Of a stretch of 64,000 nt of DNA, positions 7,568 to 16,773 are shown piece by piece. Within the stretch, counting starts at the first letter, position 1. Each line of letters starts with the position of its first letter. This DNA comes from Alteromonas sp. MMG017 (GTDB lineage: Bacteria; Pseudomonadota; Gammaproteobacteria; Enterobacterales; Alteromonadaceae), in contig NZ_JAGJDY010000001.1 of NCBI RefSeq assembly GCF_018100795.1, forward strand, positions 372,001 through 436,000. Direction: 5' to 3'. The position numbers were made by a program, and so were the translations under genes. The notes below the pieces were generated by a model. The model had not been told where the DNA came from and did not search any database. It saw only the letters and a program-made list of their open reading frames with translations.

Positions 7568-10195
7568 TTATTGCGGCGTTTCGGGGCTTGGTAGCCTATA
7601 GTCCTGTGACGCCTGAATTAATGCTCGACGCTTCGGTGCATCTGCCAAGGGTTGCCCATGATATTCGAGCGTCCCCCACGCTCCGAATTTACTTGTGGCA
7701 CTGCCCATGTGGCTGAACACGGCAAATAAACTTCCACCGTTTTCAAACCAGACTTTATAGTATTCATTGTAAATCGCTTCCATCACTGGATGCCTCTGGA
7801 AAGCGGTTAATTTATCCATCAGTACACTATCGTTACAAAAGTCATATTCGAGCGATTCATTGTATCCGCACAGATAATGCTGCCCTCCTTCATAAGCAAA
7901 AAGCAACATTCCTCGCTCATTAGCCATAGCAGCATGTCTTGAAATACTACCCCTTACGTCATCATGATGAATATCGTCGTAAGCCATTTGTTGTAGCTCC
8001 TCAAACGAAGCGTTCACAAAAAAGTCACGTCTTTCTTGTGTATCAATTTGCGGGTAGCCTCCAAAATAAGGCGCAATCGCAAGAGCATCAATAGTCTGAT
8101 TGTTAGGGTTAATTTGCTCATCATCTAATGCTAGTAAAGATTGCTCCGTGCGATATATCCAAGAACCTTGTCCGGAGAGAATCGTAATAATTCGATGGCT
8201 TTGGTCCCCGAACACGTCCTTAAATATCGTAAAGATTTCCAATGAGCGCTTTGTTTGTAGACGGCGTGCGGATACTTCAACATTACACTCGCCAATGGGA
8301 AGTTCTGGGTCGTCAAATTCGATACGAGTAATTGGGTCCTCACAAGCGGCTTGTTCTAACCAAGTTGTCTGAGGAAACATCCAGTTCCACAATTCGTTTG
8401 AATACTCAACAAAAACATATTTGTCTTCATCTAAATTAGTGAGTACTAATTCTGCATAGGCTCGAACATAATTGTCATCGGCCCTATGCGGCAGCGTCAC
8501 CCAAGGATGAACATCCAAGTGATTTACTAGTGCCATCAAGGTCGCCGGAGGGTGACCCGCAAATGCGCCTCCATTACAAACAGTTCCTGGACAATCATTC
8601 CAAGTATAGTATTGTTGAGGAGTTAGATGGCTAGCATCAATTGCCGCATTGCCGTTGGTAAACATCATATCCATTAATCTTACGACGCTAATATCATCCA
8701 GACTCGCAGGAAGCCTTTCATTGAACGGTTGATTTTCGTAACTCGAAAAGTCGTCCTCGTGAACCATTACGAAACCGTGCAGTGGGTCTTCCGCAGCCGA
8801 TTGCTCAATCCCAAGAAATACTTCGTCGCCAAATTGGTATATATGATGTCCAGCAGAAACCTCTTCGATGAGTCTCGCTCCAAATAAATTGAACTCCCCT
8901 TGCCCTTCAAACAACACGTGATAGTTACCTGCATTACGCCTTTCACCAGAACTAATCGGCATAACAACAGTCTGCGGTAGATCGGTGCCAACAACAGAAA
9001 AAGGCACATGAGTTGGGTAACCATCACTTCGTTTTGGAATTTGGTCGAAGTAAATATCATTTTCGAACCGAGTCCCGTTCACGTCCGAAGTCTTCCAAGG
9101 GTCCGCTGCTCGCATTTTGTCTTTATATATATCAGCCGCGGTATAATAAACCTCACCTGTTAAATTCATTCCCATTAAGGATTTACCACCAAGGGCTTCT
9201 GTAAGTTTAAGGCTAGCCCCGGTGTTGTAAATTGGTTGAGACGGCAAAACATCCTGTCCGTTTACCGTGATTCTTACCATTCCTGAAGCTAGTCGATTGG
9301 CCTCATCCTGTATGGTATAACTGAGACTGGCTTCTCCGACGAACTCAGGGTTGGGTGTAAATATAACATCCCCTATTTCGGCTGCTTGCTCAAACGTCCC
9401 ATGTGTCGGTTCATGAAAGTCGACGATACGAAGTTGACCTAGACTGCCTGTATCGTTTGCTAACAAACTGTCACCGTCAATGAATAGCGGAACGCCCACT
9501 TGGGTAGTAAGTGTGTCATCTACGGCAACCAGCGAGTCAGCCTCTCCAGCGACTAGAATATGCACCTTTGCATAGGCCATATCGGAGTTGGGGGTACTGC
9601 TTACCTTGAATCCATAAGTAAAGCTTGCTGTGCCAACGAACCCCTCGTTGGGTTCGAAAGTCAGACTGGAGCCTGATTGATTTCTGCGAACTATCCCACC
9701 TTGCCAATCATCTATATAGGCTATCGTTAGCTCTTGAGGTTTGTTTGTATCATTACTAAGCAAATCACTTTCTTCAATCGTTAGGCTATCGGAAGAAAGC
9801 AAAAAATTATCATCGGTGGGATGGATTACTAACGGTACTTCGTTAATATCATTCGTGACGTCAATACTGACTCTACTCCATGATTGTCTCGCTTCTTGAT
9901 CTATGATGCCATAGACAAAACTGGCAGTACCTATGAAGTCTTCATGGGGTTGAAAATGGATAACCCCCGTTTGTTGGTCATAACTTACCTCTCCAAATTC
10001 AGCATCATCAATGTAATTGACATCGATTATCGACCCCTCTCCCACACTGTCGTTTTTAGTAAGAGAAAGTACGGATATGGAAATGGGCGAATTTACATAT
10101 GCGACAAAAGTATCGGAGACGGCGACGGGACCTGACGCACTAGCTGCAAAGCTAACCGACAGTATTGGTATGAAGATAAAGGGAAAACGAACCAT
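7568..10195 (-). CDS. Secreted cadherin-repeat protein with a glycosidase-like domain
   Basis: An 875-residue exported protein. Residues 1-20 are a signal peptide (ending ASA). Three tandem Ig/cadherin-type repeats of about 100 residues follow (about 22-315); each begins 'VA.DDTL/VSDTF', contains 'LLANDT/LLSNDT' and ends with the 'F.P...F.G.ASF.Y' pattern of tandem adhesion repeats. The C-terminal 550 residues look like a TIM-barrel glycoside hydrolase: FVEYSNELWNW supplies an Asn-Glu pair typical of a clan A acid/base, and FAYEGGQHY supplies a candidate nucleophile Glu. It may bind and cut a polysaccharide outside the cell. The family number cannot be assigned by eye. Probable Tn7 cargo. Confidence 0.72.
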   Translation of the reverse strand: MVRFPFIFIPILSVSFAASASGPVAVSDTFVAYVNSPISISVLSLTKNDSVGEGSIIDVNYIDDAEFGEVSYDQQTGVIHFQPHEDFIGTASFVYGIIDQEARQSWSRVSIDVTNDINEVPLVIHPTDDNFLLSSDSLTIEESDLLSNDTNKPQELTIAYIDDWQGGIVRRNQSGSSLTFEPNEGFVGTASFTYGFKVSSTPNSDMAYAKVHILVAGEADSLVAVDDTLTTQVGVPLFIDGDSLLANDTGSLGQLRIVDFHEPTHGTFEQAAEIGDVIFTPNPEFVGEASLSYTIQDEANRLASGMVRITVNGQDVLPSQPIYNTGASLKLTEALGGKSLMGMNLTGEVYYTAADIYKDKMRAADPWKTSDVNGTRFENDIYFDQIPKRSDGYPTHVPFSVVGTDLPQTVVMPISSGERRNAGNYHVLFEGQGEFNLFGARLIEEVSAGHHIYQFGDEVFLGIEQSAAEDPLHGFVMVHEDDFSSYENQPFNERLPASLDDISVVRLMDMMFTNGNAAIDASHLTPQQYYTWNDCPGTVCNGGAFAGHPPATLMALVNHLDVHPWVTLPHRADDNYVRAYAELVLTNLDEDKYVFVEYSNELWNWMFPQTTWLEQAACEDPITRIEFDDPELPIGECNVEVSARRLQTKRSLEIFTIFKDVFGDQSHRIITILSGQGSWIYRTEQSLLALDDEQINPNNQTIDALAIAPYFGGYPQIDTQERRDFFVNASFEELQQMAYDDIHHDDVRGSISRHAAMANERGMLLFAYEGGQHYLCGYNESLEYDFCNDSVLMDKLTAFQRHPVMEAIYNEYYKVWFENGGSLFAVFSHMGSATSKFGAWGTLEYHGQPLADAPKRRALIQASQDYRLPSPETPQ

Positions 10196-10635
10196 TTAGT
10201 TACCTCGAAAAAGTCAGAACTATCGTAAAATGGACGTCGACGATAGGTTGGTTGAGATATTTTTGCCATAACAGTCTGTGCCAATTCGTTAGCATTGATT
10301 GGTATTTAAGACCCAAAGGTAATTTTCGCAAAATTGCCAGTATACGCTGTCGACAAAGCACTTTTTATAATTCGTCAAAGGCCTGAAAATAGCGTAGAGC
10401 ACCATTCGTATTGTCCAAGAAGAAGGCGGCGTAATTGAAGATACCCAAGTAAGAAGTTTGACTTGGAGGCTAACGTTTCGGCCAGGTCAACCACTCACTT
10501 CAACTAAGTGAGCCTGAATGATTGGTATTTATATATAGAGATGTTAACACTTTGGCAGAATTTGCTATCTAAAGGCTTTCTAAATTTTTTTAGAATTACC
10601 AAAATTAAATTGCGCAAAGAGTAACAAGTAAAAAC
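10196..10635. other. Divergent intergenic region with a small hairpin
   Basis: This 440-base region separates the minus-strand glycosidase-like gene from the plus-strand gene at 10636, so it should hold both promoters. A short inverted repeat CTCACTT (10494-10500) / AAGTGAG (10506-10512) is visible. No gene is supported. Confidence 0.45.
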
Positions 10636-11037
10636 ATGAAGACTTACGTAGTTGTACTGTTAGTTTTAATACTGCTTAGCCAACGCGCCGTCGCGTCAAA
10701 CGACGGCCTGACGGAACTGAATAATAGTGAAATCATAGATGCGGCACTAATATATATGCGACTGAATGCAAAAGTTGATGTAGATGCCGAGTGCTCTGCA
10801 AAGGCTAAGAAGAAGCTCGATCAATTCTATGCTGACTACACTGCAAAAGAACACACTGATGAACGCTTAGAAGACTATAACCTTTGGGGAATAGAATACT
10901 TCAATTTAGGGCGTCTCTATCAAGTTCGAGGCTGTCAAAAAATGGCAAACATCACCTATCAGTCAGCGGAGTATTTTGCAAATATGCATGATGATGATGA
11001 CTTACACAAGATGATTCGGGATATGAAGGCGCAATGA
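10636..11037 (+). CDS. Small exported protein, TPR/Sel1-like helical
   Basis: A 133-residue protein with a clear signal peptide (residues 1-20, hydrophobic VVVLLVLILLS, cut after VAS). The mature part is helical, with two Cys (in DAECSAK and RGCQKM) likely to form a disulphide in the periplasm, and a tetratricopeptide-like segment (YFNLGRLYQVRGCQKMANITY). Its stop codon overlaps the start of the next gene (ATGA at 11034-11037), so the two are translationally coupled and probably act together. No specific family is recognised. Confidence 0.65.
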   Translation: MKTYVVVLLVLILLSQRAVASNDGLTELNNSEIIDAALIYMRLNAKVDVDAECSAKAKKKLDQFYADYTAKEHTDERLEDYNLWGIEYFNLGRLYQVRGCQKMANITYQSAEYFANMHDDDDLHKMIRDMKAQ

Positions 11038-11576
11038 TAAGTAGATCACAGATCCTCATAACCATAATGGTTTTTATCTTTGCAAGCGAGGCGAGATCGT
11101 GTGACCAAGTGTTGGCTGAAGAAATATTTTCACTGATCAATGAGCGGCTAAACTATATGGAATCGGTTGCTGAATATAAAAGCAGTACTGGTATTCCTAT
11201 TGAAGATAAGGAAAGAGAAAAAGTTGTTATCGACAACGCTATCTTGTCTGCTCGGAAATTAGGCATCGATGGCGAATCCATCCAACAGTTTTATGAGGCA
11301 CAGATTTTAGTCGCTAAAGCAATCCAGTACAGAACTAGGGCTGAGCTATTACACGAGCCTGTATTGGTAACGCAAGACTTGAACGACAAAATACGACCAA
11401 CACTGTTAGTGATAGGTGATCAACTAAATCACAAACTGGCTAGATTTATTGTCAACTGCCGATTTTCTCTAGAGCACAAGAACCTGTTCATTGAGAGTCT
11501 TGACCAAACATATTTGTCTACAAAAGATAAAACGGCTTTGTTCGAGGCTCTGGTTAAGATAAAGCCCACTTCATAG
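11034..11576 (+). CDS. Periplasmic chorismate mutase, AroQ gamma type
   Basis: A 180-residue exported chorismate mutase, converting chorismate to prephenate. Residues 1-22 form a signal peptide. The mature protein has the AroQ gamma pattern: 'INERLNYMESVAEYK', 'PIEDKEREK' (the catalytic Arg/Lys/Glu neighbourhood) and 'FYEAQILVAKAIQYR', then a C-terminal helical extension with a second Cys (VNCRF) that can pair with the one near residue 24. Secreted forms of this enzyme are known in some pathogens and other proteobacteria, where their role is unsettled. Here it is transposon cargo coupled by a 4-base overlap to a small exported protein, a linkage I do not know. Confidence 0.82.
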   Translation: MISRSQILITIMVFIFASEARSCDQVLAEEIFSLINERLNYMESVAEYKSSTGIPIEDKEREKVVIDNAILSARKLGIDGESIQQFYEAQILVAKAIQYRTRAELLHEPVLVTQDLNDKIRPTLLVIGDQLNHKLARFIVNCRFSLEHKNLFIESLDQTYLSTKDKTALFEALVKIKPTS

Positions 11577-11595
11577 CTTCGTTGGAAATACGGAA

Positions 11596-12798
11596 ATGTT
11601 TGCCAAGAACAAACCTGCTTGCATGAGAAACCCTATGGTCACAGCCAGCAACGATTTAAACTCTGCAGGCACACGACTTGCCAGTATCGATGCCCTAAGA
11701 GGCCTTGTTATAGTTATTATGTTCATTGATCACCTAAGAGATTATTTCTTTAGTTATCTAATTATCGATGATCCGATAAACGTTACAACTGCTGATACCG
11801 CACAGTTTGTCATACGGCTTTTTAGTTCGGTGTGCGCACCTATGTTCGTTTTATTGACGGGAATTTCAGCCTATCTGTATGGTCAAAGTCATAGTAAACG
11901 TGAAGTATCAACTTTTTTATTAAAACGCGGTCTGTTCTTAATGCTGTTGGAATTAACAGTTGTGAACACCGCATGGACAGGAAAAATCCCTCCTGATACG
12001 TTTTATTTACAAGTGATTTGGGCCATTGGATTGAGTATGGTTGCGTTATCTCTGTTTATACACTTGCCCAAACCAACCCAGTGGTTAATTGTTTTAACGG
12101 GTATCGCCGGTCACAATGTCTTGGACGGTTTTGTACTTTCAAGCAACCATAGTTTACATACCGCTTGGTCACTTTTTCATCAAAGGGACTGGATTATGAT
12201 TACAGATTCAGTCAGTGCTCGTACAAGTTACCCTTTATTACCATGGCCCTGTGTCATGTTGCTAGGTTATCAATTAGGAAAGGTATTTGAGCCTAAAATA
12301 AATAGCAAAACTCGCCAATTGAGTTTAGCAAAGCAGGGATTGCTATCTTTAGCAGTGTTTTTTCTTGTACGTACAGTAAACGTATACGGCGACAAGCAGT
12401 GGACTGCAAATGGAGATGGAGGCACTACCTTAATGAGTTTTTTCGCACTAACAAAATATCCACCGTCTCTGTTGTTTTTGCTCTTTACTCTGGGCGTGGG
12501 TTTGTTGCTTATGGCCTGCATTGAGCGCTGGAAGGACTCTAGACTTACGCATTTATTGGTCCCTCTTGGGACAGCACCTATGTTTTTTTACATCTTACAC
12601 CTCTATCTGATTGGTATTACCTACTTGTTGTGTGTTAGCTTTTTTGGCGCTAACCATGGCGAAAGGTTTGGTTTTGATAAAATGTGGCAACTTTGGACAG
12701 TATTCGCGATTTTAATGCCGCCACTCTATTATGCGACGTTGTGGTTCGGGCAACTAAAACAACGACGTAAAGATATACGTTGGCTGAAGTACTTTTAA
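11596..12798 (+). CDS. Multi-pass membrane acyltransferase (DUF1624-like)
   Basis: A 400-residue inner-membrane protein with about ten hydrophobic helices. The opening 'RLASIDALRGLVIVIMFIDHLRDYFF' region is the signature of the DUF1624 / heparan-glucosaminide N-acetyltransferase-like group, in which a conserved His in the first helix (here in FIDHLRD) takes part in acetyl transfer across the membrane. The substrate is unknown, probably a sugar or polysaccharide. It starts 20 bases after the chorismate mutase gene and may share its transcript. Internal Met residues at 10 and 14 are alternative starts. Codon use and A+T richness resemble the rest of the cargo. Confidence 0.78.
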   Translation: MFAKNKPACMRNPMVTASNDLNSAGTRLASIDALRGLVIVIMFIDHLRDYFFSYLIIDDPINVTTADTAQFVIRLFSSVCAPMFVLLTGISAYLYGQSHSKREVSTFLLKRGLFLMLLELTVVNTAWTGKIPPDTFYLQVIWAIGLSMVALSLFIHLPKPTQWLIVLTGIAGHNVLDGFVLSSNHSLHTAWSLFHQRDWIMITDSVSARTSYPLLPWPCVMLLGYQLGKVFEPKINSKTRQLSLAKQGLLSLAVFFLVRTVNVYGDKQWTANGDGGTTLMSFFALTKYPPSLLFLLFTLGVGLLLMACIERWKDSRLTHLLVPLGTAPMFFYILHLYLIGITYLLCVSFFGANHGERFGFDKMWQLWTVFAILMPPLYYATLWFGQLKQRRKDIRWLKYF

Positions 12799-13123
12799 GT
12801 ATCAAACTAAATATATTCACATAGCAAATTCAATTATAAGTTTTATGTTCATACGACTTTTAGTTTTGAAAGGAATCTCATAAGAACATTTGTTAAAATT
12901 CAATTTAGTCAAAAACGACCCGTGGACTTGACCGCCGCATCCCAGCCAATAGTCGTTGTCTAATAGATCAATCTCAGAAAGACACTAGTTTATAGAACAG
13001 ATCTTGCACTGCGAAAAATATGAAGTATTTAAAACTAAACGGTGGTTTTTCGGGGTTGATATGAAGCGACATCTGGCAATGCTTTTAAGGGTACCGTATC
13101 GTTGATTTGTTCGTTTAACTTGT
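12799..13123. other. Convergent intergenic stretch
   Basis: This lies between the plus-strand acyltransferase and the minus-strand LysE gene. No gene and no strong terminator hairpin were recognised in these 325 A+T-rich bases. Confidence 0.45.
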
Positions 13124-13759
13124 TTAACTGCTGCTAAATGCAGACTTAAGTAAACCAATACCAGCAAATGCAAATACGCCCGCAACCACTCGGTCAATCC
13201 AATGCCCAATTTTACGGTACATATTCATTACCCCATTCATAGAAAATAAGAATGAATACATGGCATTTACAAAAAAACCGATCAACATGCATAGTATTAC
13301 AGCAGAGATTAAGAACAATCTATCTTGTCCTTCCCCAAGCCCGAAAGAAAGTGCAGCTATCCAAGCAACAACCGTCTTAGGATTAGATGTGTTCAGTATA
13401 AACCCTTTCCAAAACCATTTTGTATAGCTCAGTTCACTAGTCATATTACTCAAAACTTTGTCTCTTGGAGTTAGTGATGATTTGAAAGAATTATAGGCCA
13501 ACCAGAGAAGATAAACGCCGCCTAGAAGCTTTAGCGACATAAACAGATAAAGTGTACCCTGAAGAACAGCCCCCAAGCCTGTAGCAGCAACTATGCCCCA
13601 AATCAGTAAACCAAGCGAAAGCCCTGCTCCATATACAAGACTCACTCTCCTACCTTTACTCATCGCTAGCGTCGCATTGGATATTGTTGCAGGACCTGGG
13701 GAAACCGCGATAAAAAAGAATGCTAAACCAGTAGTAGCTAGTAATGTGACGTCAATCAT
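13124..13759 (-). CDS. LysE/RhtB-family amino-acid exporter
   Basis: A 211-residue inner-membrane protein of the LysE/RhtB superfamily, which exports amino acids or related small molecules. It has the N-terminal motif FFIAVSPGPATISNATLAMSKGRR, the signature 'SPGP' loop, and about six hydrophobic segments. 'GFILNTSNPKTVVAWIA' is the second conserved loop. Length is typical. Substrate cannot be predicted. It is alone on the minus strand between a membrane acyltransferase and a beta-propeller-like gene. Confidence 0.88.
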   Translation of the reverse strand: MIDVTLLATTGLAFFFIAVSPGPATISNATLAMSKGRRVSLVYGAGLSLGLLIWGIVAATGLGAVLQGTLYLFMSLKLLGGVYLLWLAYNSFKSSLTPRDKVLSNMTSELSYTKWFWKGFILNTSNPKTVVAWIAALSFGLGEGQDRLFLISAVILCMLIGFFVNAMYSFLFSMNGVMNMYRKIGHWIDRVVAGVFAFAGIGLLKSAFSSS

Positions 13760-13807
13760 TTTTACCCCTTTTTTAATAACTTATCGTCAAATCAAAAGTC
13801 TGACATC

Positions 13808-14941
13808 TCACGTCTTCGAATAAATGTATACCGACGGAATCCCATGATATCTGTCAATCATTGTAGAGCCACTCACCAACAAGTGACCGCCAATTGAAAT
13901 TAGGGGAATACCATAGGCTATATTCATATTATCTTTGACATTGTGCACGAGACTAAAGTCCCGTCTATCAAATATACATAATCCAAATTTGTTGTTAACG
14001 GTAATAAAATGCTCGTCGGTTTGCACAAATGAAGTAAATTCATACTTCCTAAAGTCTCTGCCGAGTGGCGTAAAACTCAAAGTCTGGCCGGATTCTAAAT
14101 CAATCTCATGATGGGCACCTAAAGTAAAGTTGACTAAGCTATTACGCGTTTCGCTTAGTAGATATCGACTGTCTTCCAATTTTGAAATTGATCCAATCGT
14201 AGGCGCTTGAACCCATCGAAGCTGACCTGTATTTTCATCCACGGCGTATACGGCATTGACATCTTCGCAACCATTGCGAGGATCGTACTCAAATTCACCA
14301 AGTTTAACTTTTTCTTTTAACAATGCTTTGCCATGAAAAATCATTAAAGACGAAACACGTTCAGGCTCTAAACGATTGTCAATAGAATGACCGATTGGCA
14401 GTGTGAGCTGCCATTTCAATGATTGACTGTCCGTGTCAAAACAACTGAGAATACTTTTGTCTTGGCTGACGAAAAATACGTAGTCAGTAATATCACTCCG
14501 CACGACCTTGTAGTAAGTATCACTTATCTCAACGTCAAATTGTTTATCAGTTAAAAAGTTATAGAAACGCCAGTACCCCTCATTTTTATCGAAAGAATAA
14601 ACAACATACGAACCGAGAATGTGCTTTGTTCCGCTTCCCAAAAATGGAGTTGTGTAGTCCTCTTGTTGTCCTTTGCCTAACAAGCGAATGGTGTTGTCTG
14701 ACAAATCTAATAGAGACAGCGCGTTATTGTGAGACCGCGTTAGCTGCACTGCAGGGTCAAAATCTGATACGAATTGCTCATCGCGGTTTTGTAGGTTAAA
14801 TGAAGTAATCGGCCCATTCTTTTTTATATCAAAGAACTTTAGGTCAACGTGATCGACAAAACAGTCACAGAGTAGGATTTTATCTTCTGATAATGAACCC
14901 AAAAACGCCTTATTTGCCAGATAATGCTGCAATTTGTACAT
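13808..14941 (-). CDS. Beta-propeller-like protein of unknown function
   Basis: A 377-residue soluble protein with no signal peptide. Repeating blocks of four short beta strands, each with Trp/Tyr and Asp-Gly turns ('CFDTDSQSLKWQLTLPIG', 'VDENTGQLRWVQAPTIG'), resemble PQQ-like or WD-like propeller blades; a 'DENTG.L.W' element is close to the PQQ repeat consensus. No active-site motif is visible. It follows the OmpA gene on the same strand with a 27-base gap, so the two are likely co-transcribed, although one is exported and the other seems cytoplasmic. I do not know a named family for it. Confidence 0.6.
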   Translation of the reverse strand: MYKLQHYLANKAFLGSLSEDKILLCDCFVDHVDLKFFDIKKNGPITSFNLQNRDEQFVSDFDPAVQLTRSHNNALSLLDLSDNTIRLLGKGQQEDYTTPFLGSGTKHILGSYVVYSFDKNEGYWRFYNFLTDKQFDVEISDTYYKVVRSDITDYVFFVSQDKSILSCFDTDSQSLKWQLTLPIGHSIDNRLEPERVSSLMIFHGKALLKEKVKLGEFEYDPRNGCEDVNAVYAVDENTGQLRWVQAPTIGSISKLEDSRYLLSETRNSLVNFTLGAHHEIDLESGQTLSFTPLGRDFRKYEFTSFVQTDEHFITVNNKFGLCIFDRRDFSLVHNVKDNMNIAYGIPLISIGGHLLVSGSTMIDRYHGIPSVYIYSKT

Positions 14942-14968
14942 CGCTATGTTCCTTCAAAACTAATGTGC

Positions 14969-15952
14969 TTATAGCTTGAGCACGATTTCTACTCGGCGAT
15001 TTTTCGCCCGGCCGGTATCTGTGTTGTTCTCCGTTGCAGGCGAGACAAAACCGATACCAACACTGGTTAATTGAGTGCCTTTGACTTTAAATCGTTCGAC
15101 TAAAGCTGCTTTCACCGCATCAGCTCTAGCTTGCGACAGAGAAATATTGTATTGATAACTTCCTTTGGTATCGGTATGGCCAACAATGTAAAAGGCTGAA
15201 TTAGCATTGGCTTTGACATAAGAAGCAATCGCTTCCATCGAACTATCGGATTGTTCGGTCAAGGTCGCACTATTGTATTCAAAATAAATGCCTGAAAGGA
15301 CCGCGCGACCAGATTCGTGAACATCCTTAGCAATCTTGCCAGATGTCAGGACCATTTCTTTTAGTTGCAAATCACTCTGTTTAAATACATCAACAGCGTA
15401 TTGAATATTAGGGGAGTAAACAGACTTAGCGACTACCATCCATACACTTTCGGCTCCCTTGGTCGCGCTGAGCATGCCTACTGTTGCTTTGTTGAGATTG
15501 TAAAAGTTCTTAAATGACTGAAATCGGCTTTTTGCTGTTTTTTCCGTCACGATTTGTTGATGGAGAAAGTAACCGCATTCTTCAAATTGGGACTCAGCAA
15601 GACAAGATAAATGAACATCAAATCCTTGTTTTTTTAATCCTGCTTCAAGTGAATAAAGCACCTCTGATACCGTGGCATTCGTATCGCTTGGCACGTCATA
15701 AATTATTGTAGTGCGGTCGCCGGCAACTTTTTGTTTTTTAAACTCGGAGGGGTTTTCATAGCTGTTAGCGGTTAACGGTAGTAAACCTTTGGCGTAACTA
15801 GCATTTGAGTATTGTTTGATATTAGCATTCGGAAAGCGTCCAATACCGGGATAGTCTGATGCTTTTATATCATTTGCTAAGGTTTCATTAATAACCAAAC
15901 CACTGGCTAGTAGAATGACAAACCCTCTAATATACTCGATATACTTTTGCAT
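14969..15952 (-). CDS. OmpA-domain exported protein
   Basis: A 327-residue envelope protein. Residues 1-26 form a signal peptide. The N-terminal half (30-210) is a mixed alpha/beta region with two Cys (in LSCLAE and EECGYF), of unknown role. The C-terminal 110 residues are an OmpA peptidoglycan-binding domain: 'GIYFEYNSATL', 'IVGHTDTKG', 'LSQARADAVKAAL' and 'NRRVEIVL', with the Asp and Arg that hold diaminopimelate present. It should anchor a structure to the cell wall from the outer membrane or periplasm. It is the first gene of a likely pair with the downstream beta-propeller-like gene. Confidence 0.85.
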   Translation of the reverse strand: MQKYIEYIRGFVILLASGLVINETLANDIKASDYPGIGRFPNANIKQYSNASYAKGLLPLTANSYENPSEFKKQKVAGDRTTIIYDVPSDTNATVSEVLYSLEAGLKKQGFDVHLSCLAESQFEECGYFLHQQIVTEKTAKSRFQSFKNFYNLNKATVGMLSATKGAESVWMVVAKSVYSPNIQYAVDVFKQSDLQLKEMVLTSGKIAKDVHESGRAVLSGIYFEYNSATLTEQSDSSMEAIASYVKANANSAFYIVGHTDTKGSYQYNISLSQARADAVKAALVERFKVKGTQLTSVGIGFVSPATENNTDTGRAKNRRVEIVLKL

Positions 15953-16036
15953 ACTTTCTCATTGGTTCAATTCGCTAAAACAGCGCACTAGGATAGCTAA
16001 AACCTGCGCGCCGCACTTAACATTTTGCGCCAACCG

Positions 16037-16657
16037 TTATGCGTATTCCGCCAAATAACGTAGTTTGTCCTGAGCTTCTGCTATGCTTGCCTCTTTTTCA
16101 TCAACTCCACCAAACTGGGTTGGCTGAGCGATAACAAACTGAGGGTCAGTTACGCCGATAAAACTCAACATATGCCGCAAATGAGGTTCATAACAATTCA
16201 TATCCGCCATCGGGGCTCCTTTGCGGTAATCTGCGCCGAAACTGGCTATAACAATGACTTTCTTGTTAGCAAGTTGGCCGACATAGTTTCCCGAATCATC
16301 GGGTATAAAAGTTCTACCCAAGCGAATAATCATATCGAAGTACGCTTTTAAGGAAGCTGGAATGCCAAAATTGTACATAGGAGCAGCAATAACAATAGTA
16401 TCAGCGGCTAACAACTGATCGACATAGTCATCACTGGTTTTCAGAGCTGCACGCAGTTTGGCATCGCGTTCGGTCTCTGGCGTGTACATAGCAACATTGT
16501 GAAGTTCTGTAATAGTTGGGGGTGGATTCGAGGCTAAATCTAAATATTGGTATGATTCCGTGCCGTTTTCTAAAAGTATATCAATAAAAAAAGTCGATAA
16601 TTGTCTGGTCACCGAACTCTGATATCGCGCACTGGCATCTATATGCAAAACTCCCAT
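16037..16657 (-). CDS. azoR: FMN-dependent NADH:quinone reductase / azoreductase
   Basis: A 206-residue flavoprotein of the AzoR family, which reduces quinones and azo compounds with NADH. The flavodoxin-like fold is shown by 'HIDASARYQSSVTRQL' (FMN phosphate loop), 'APMYNFGIPASLKAYFD' (the family signature) and 'VIASFGADY'. Length fits E. coli AzoR (201). It is transcribed divergently from a LysR gene starting 117 bases away, the usual arrangement for a quinone- or electrophile-induced reductase controlled by its neighbour. Lies in the transposon cargo. Confidence 0.88.
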   Translation of the reverse strand: MGVLHIDASARYQSSVTRQLSTFFIDILLENGTESYQYLDLASNPPPTITELHNVAMYTPETERDAKLRAALKTSDDYVDQLLAADTIVIAAPMYNFGIPASLKAYFDMIIRLGRTFIPDDSGNYVGQLANKKVIVIASFGADYRKGAPMADMNCYEPHLRHMLSFIGVTDPQFVIAQPTQFGGVDEKEASIAEAQDKLRYLAEYA

Positions 16658-16773
16658 AAACAGTCCTCTTGTGTTGTCAATGTATTGAACTCGGAGTTAA
16701 TATATATTTATGCAAATGTATTTAGAATGCATGTAAAAAACAAAACACTGATGCACAAAACGCAAAGGTAAAT

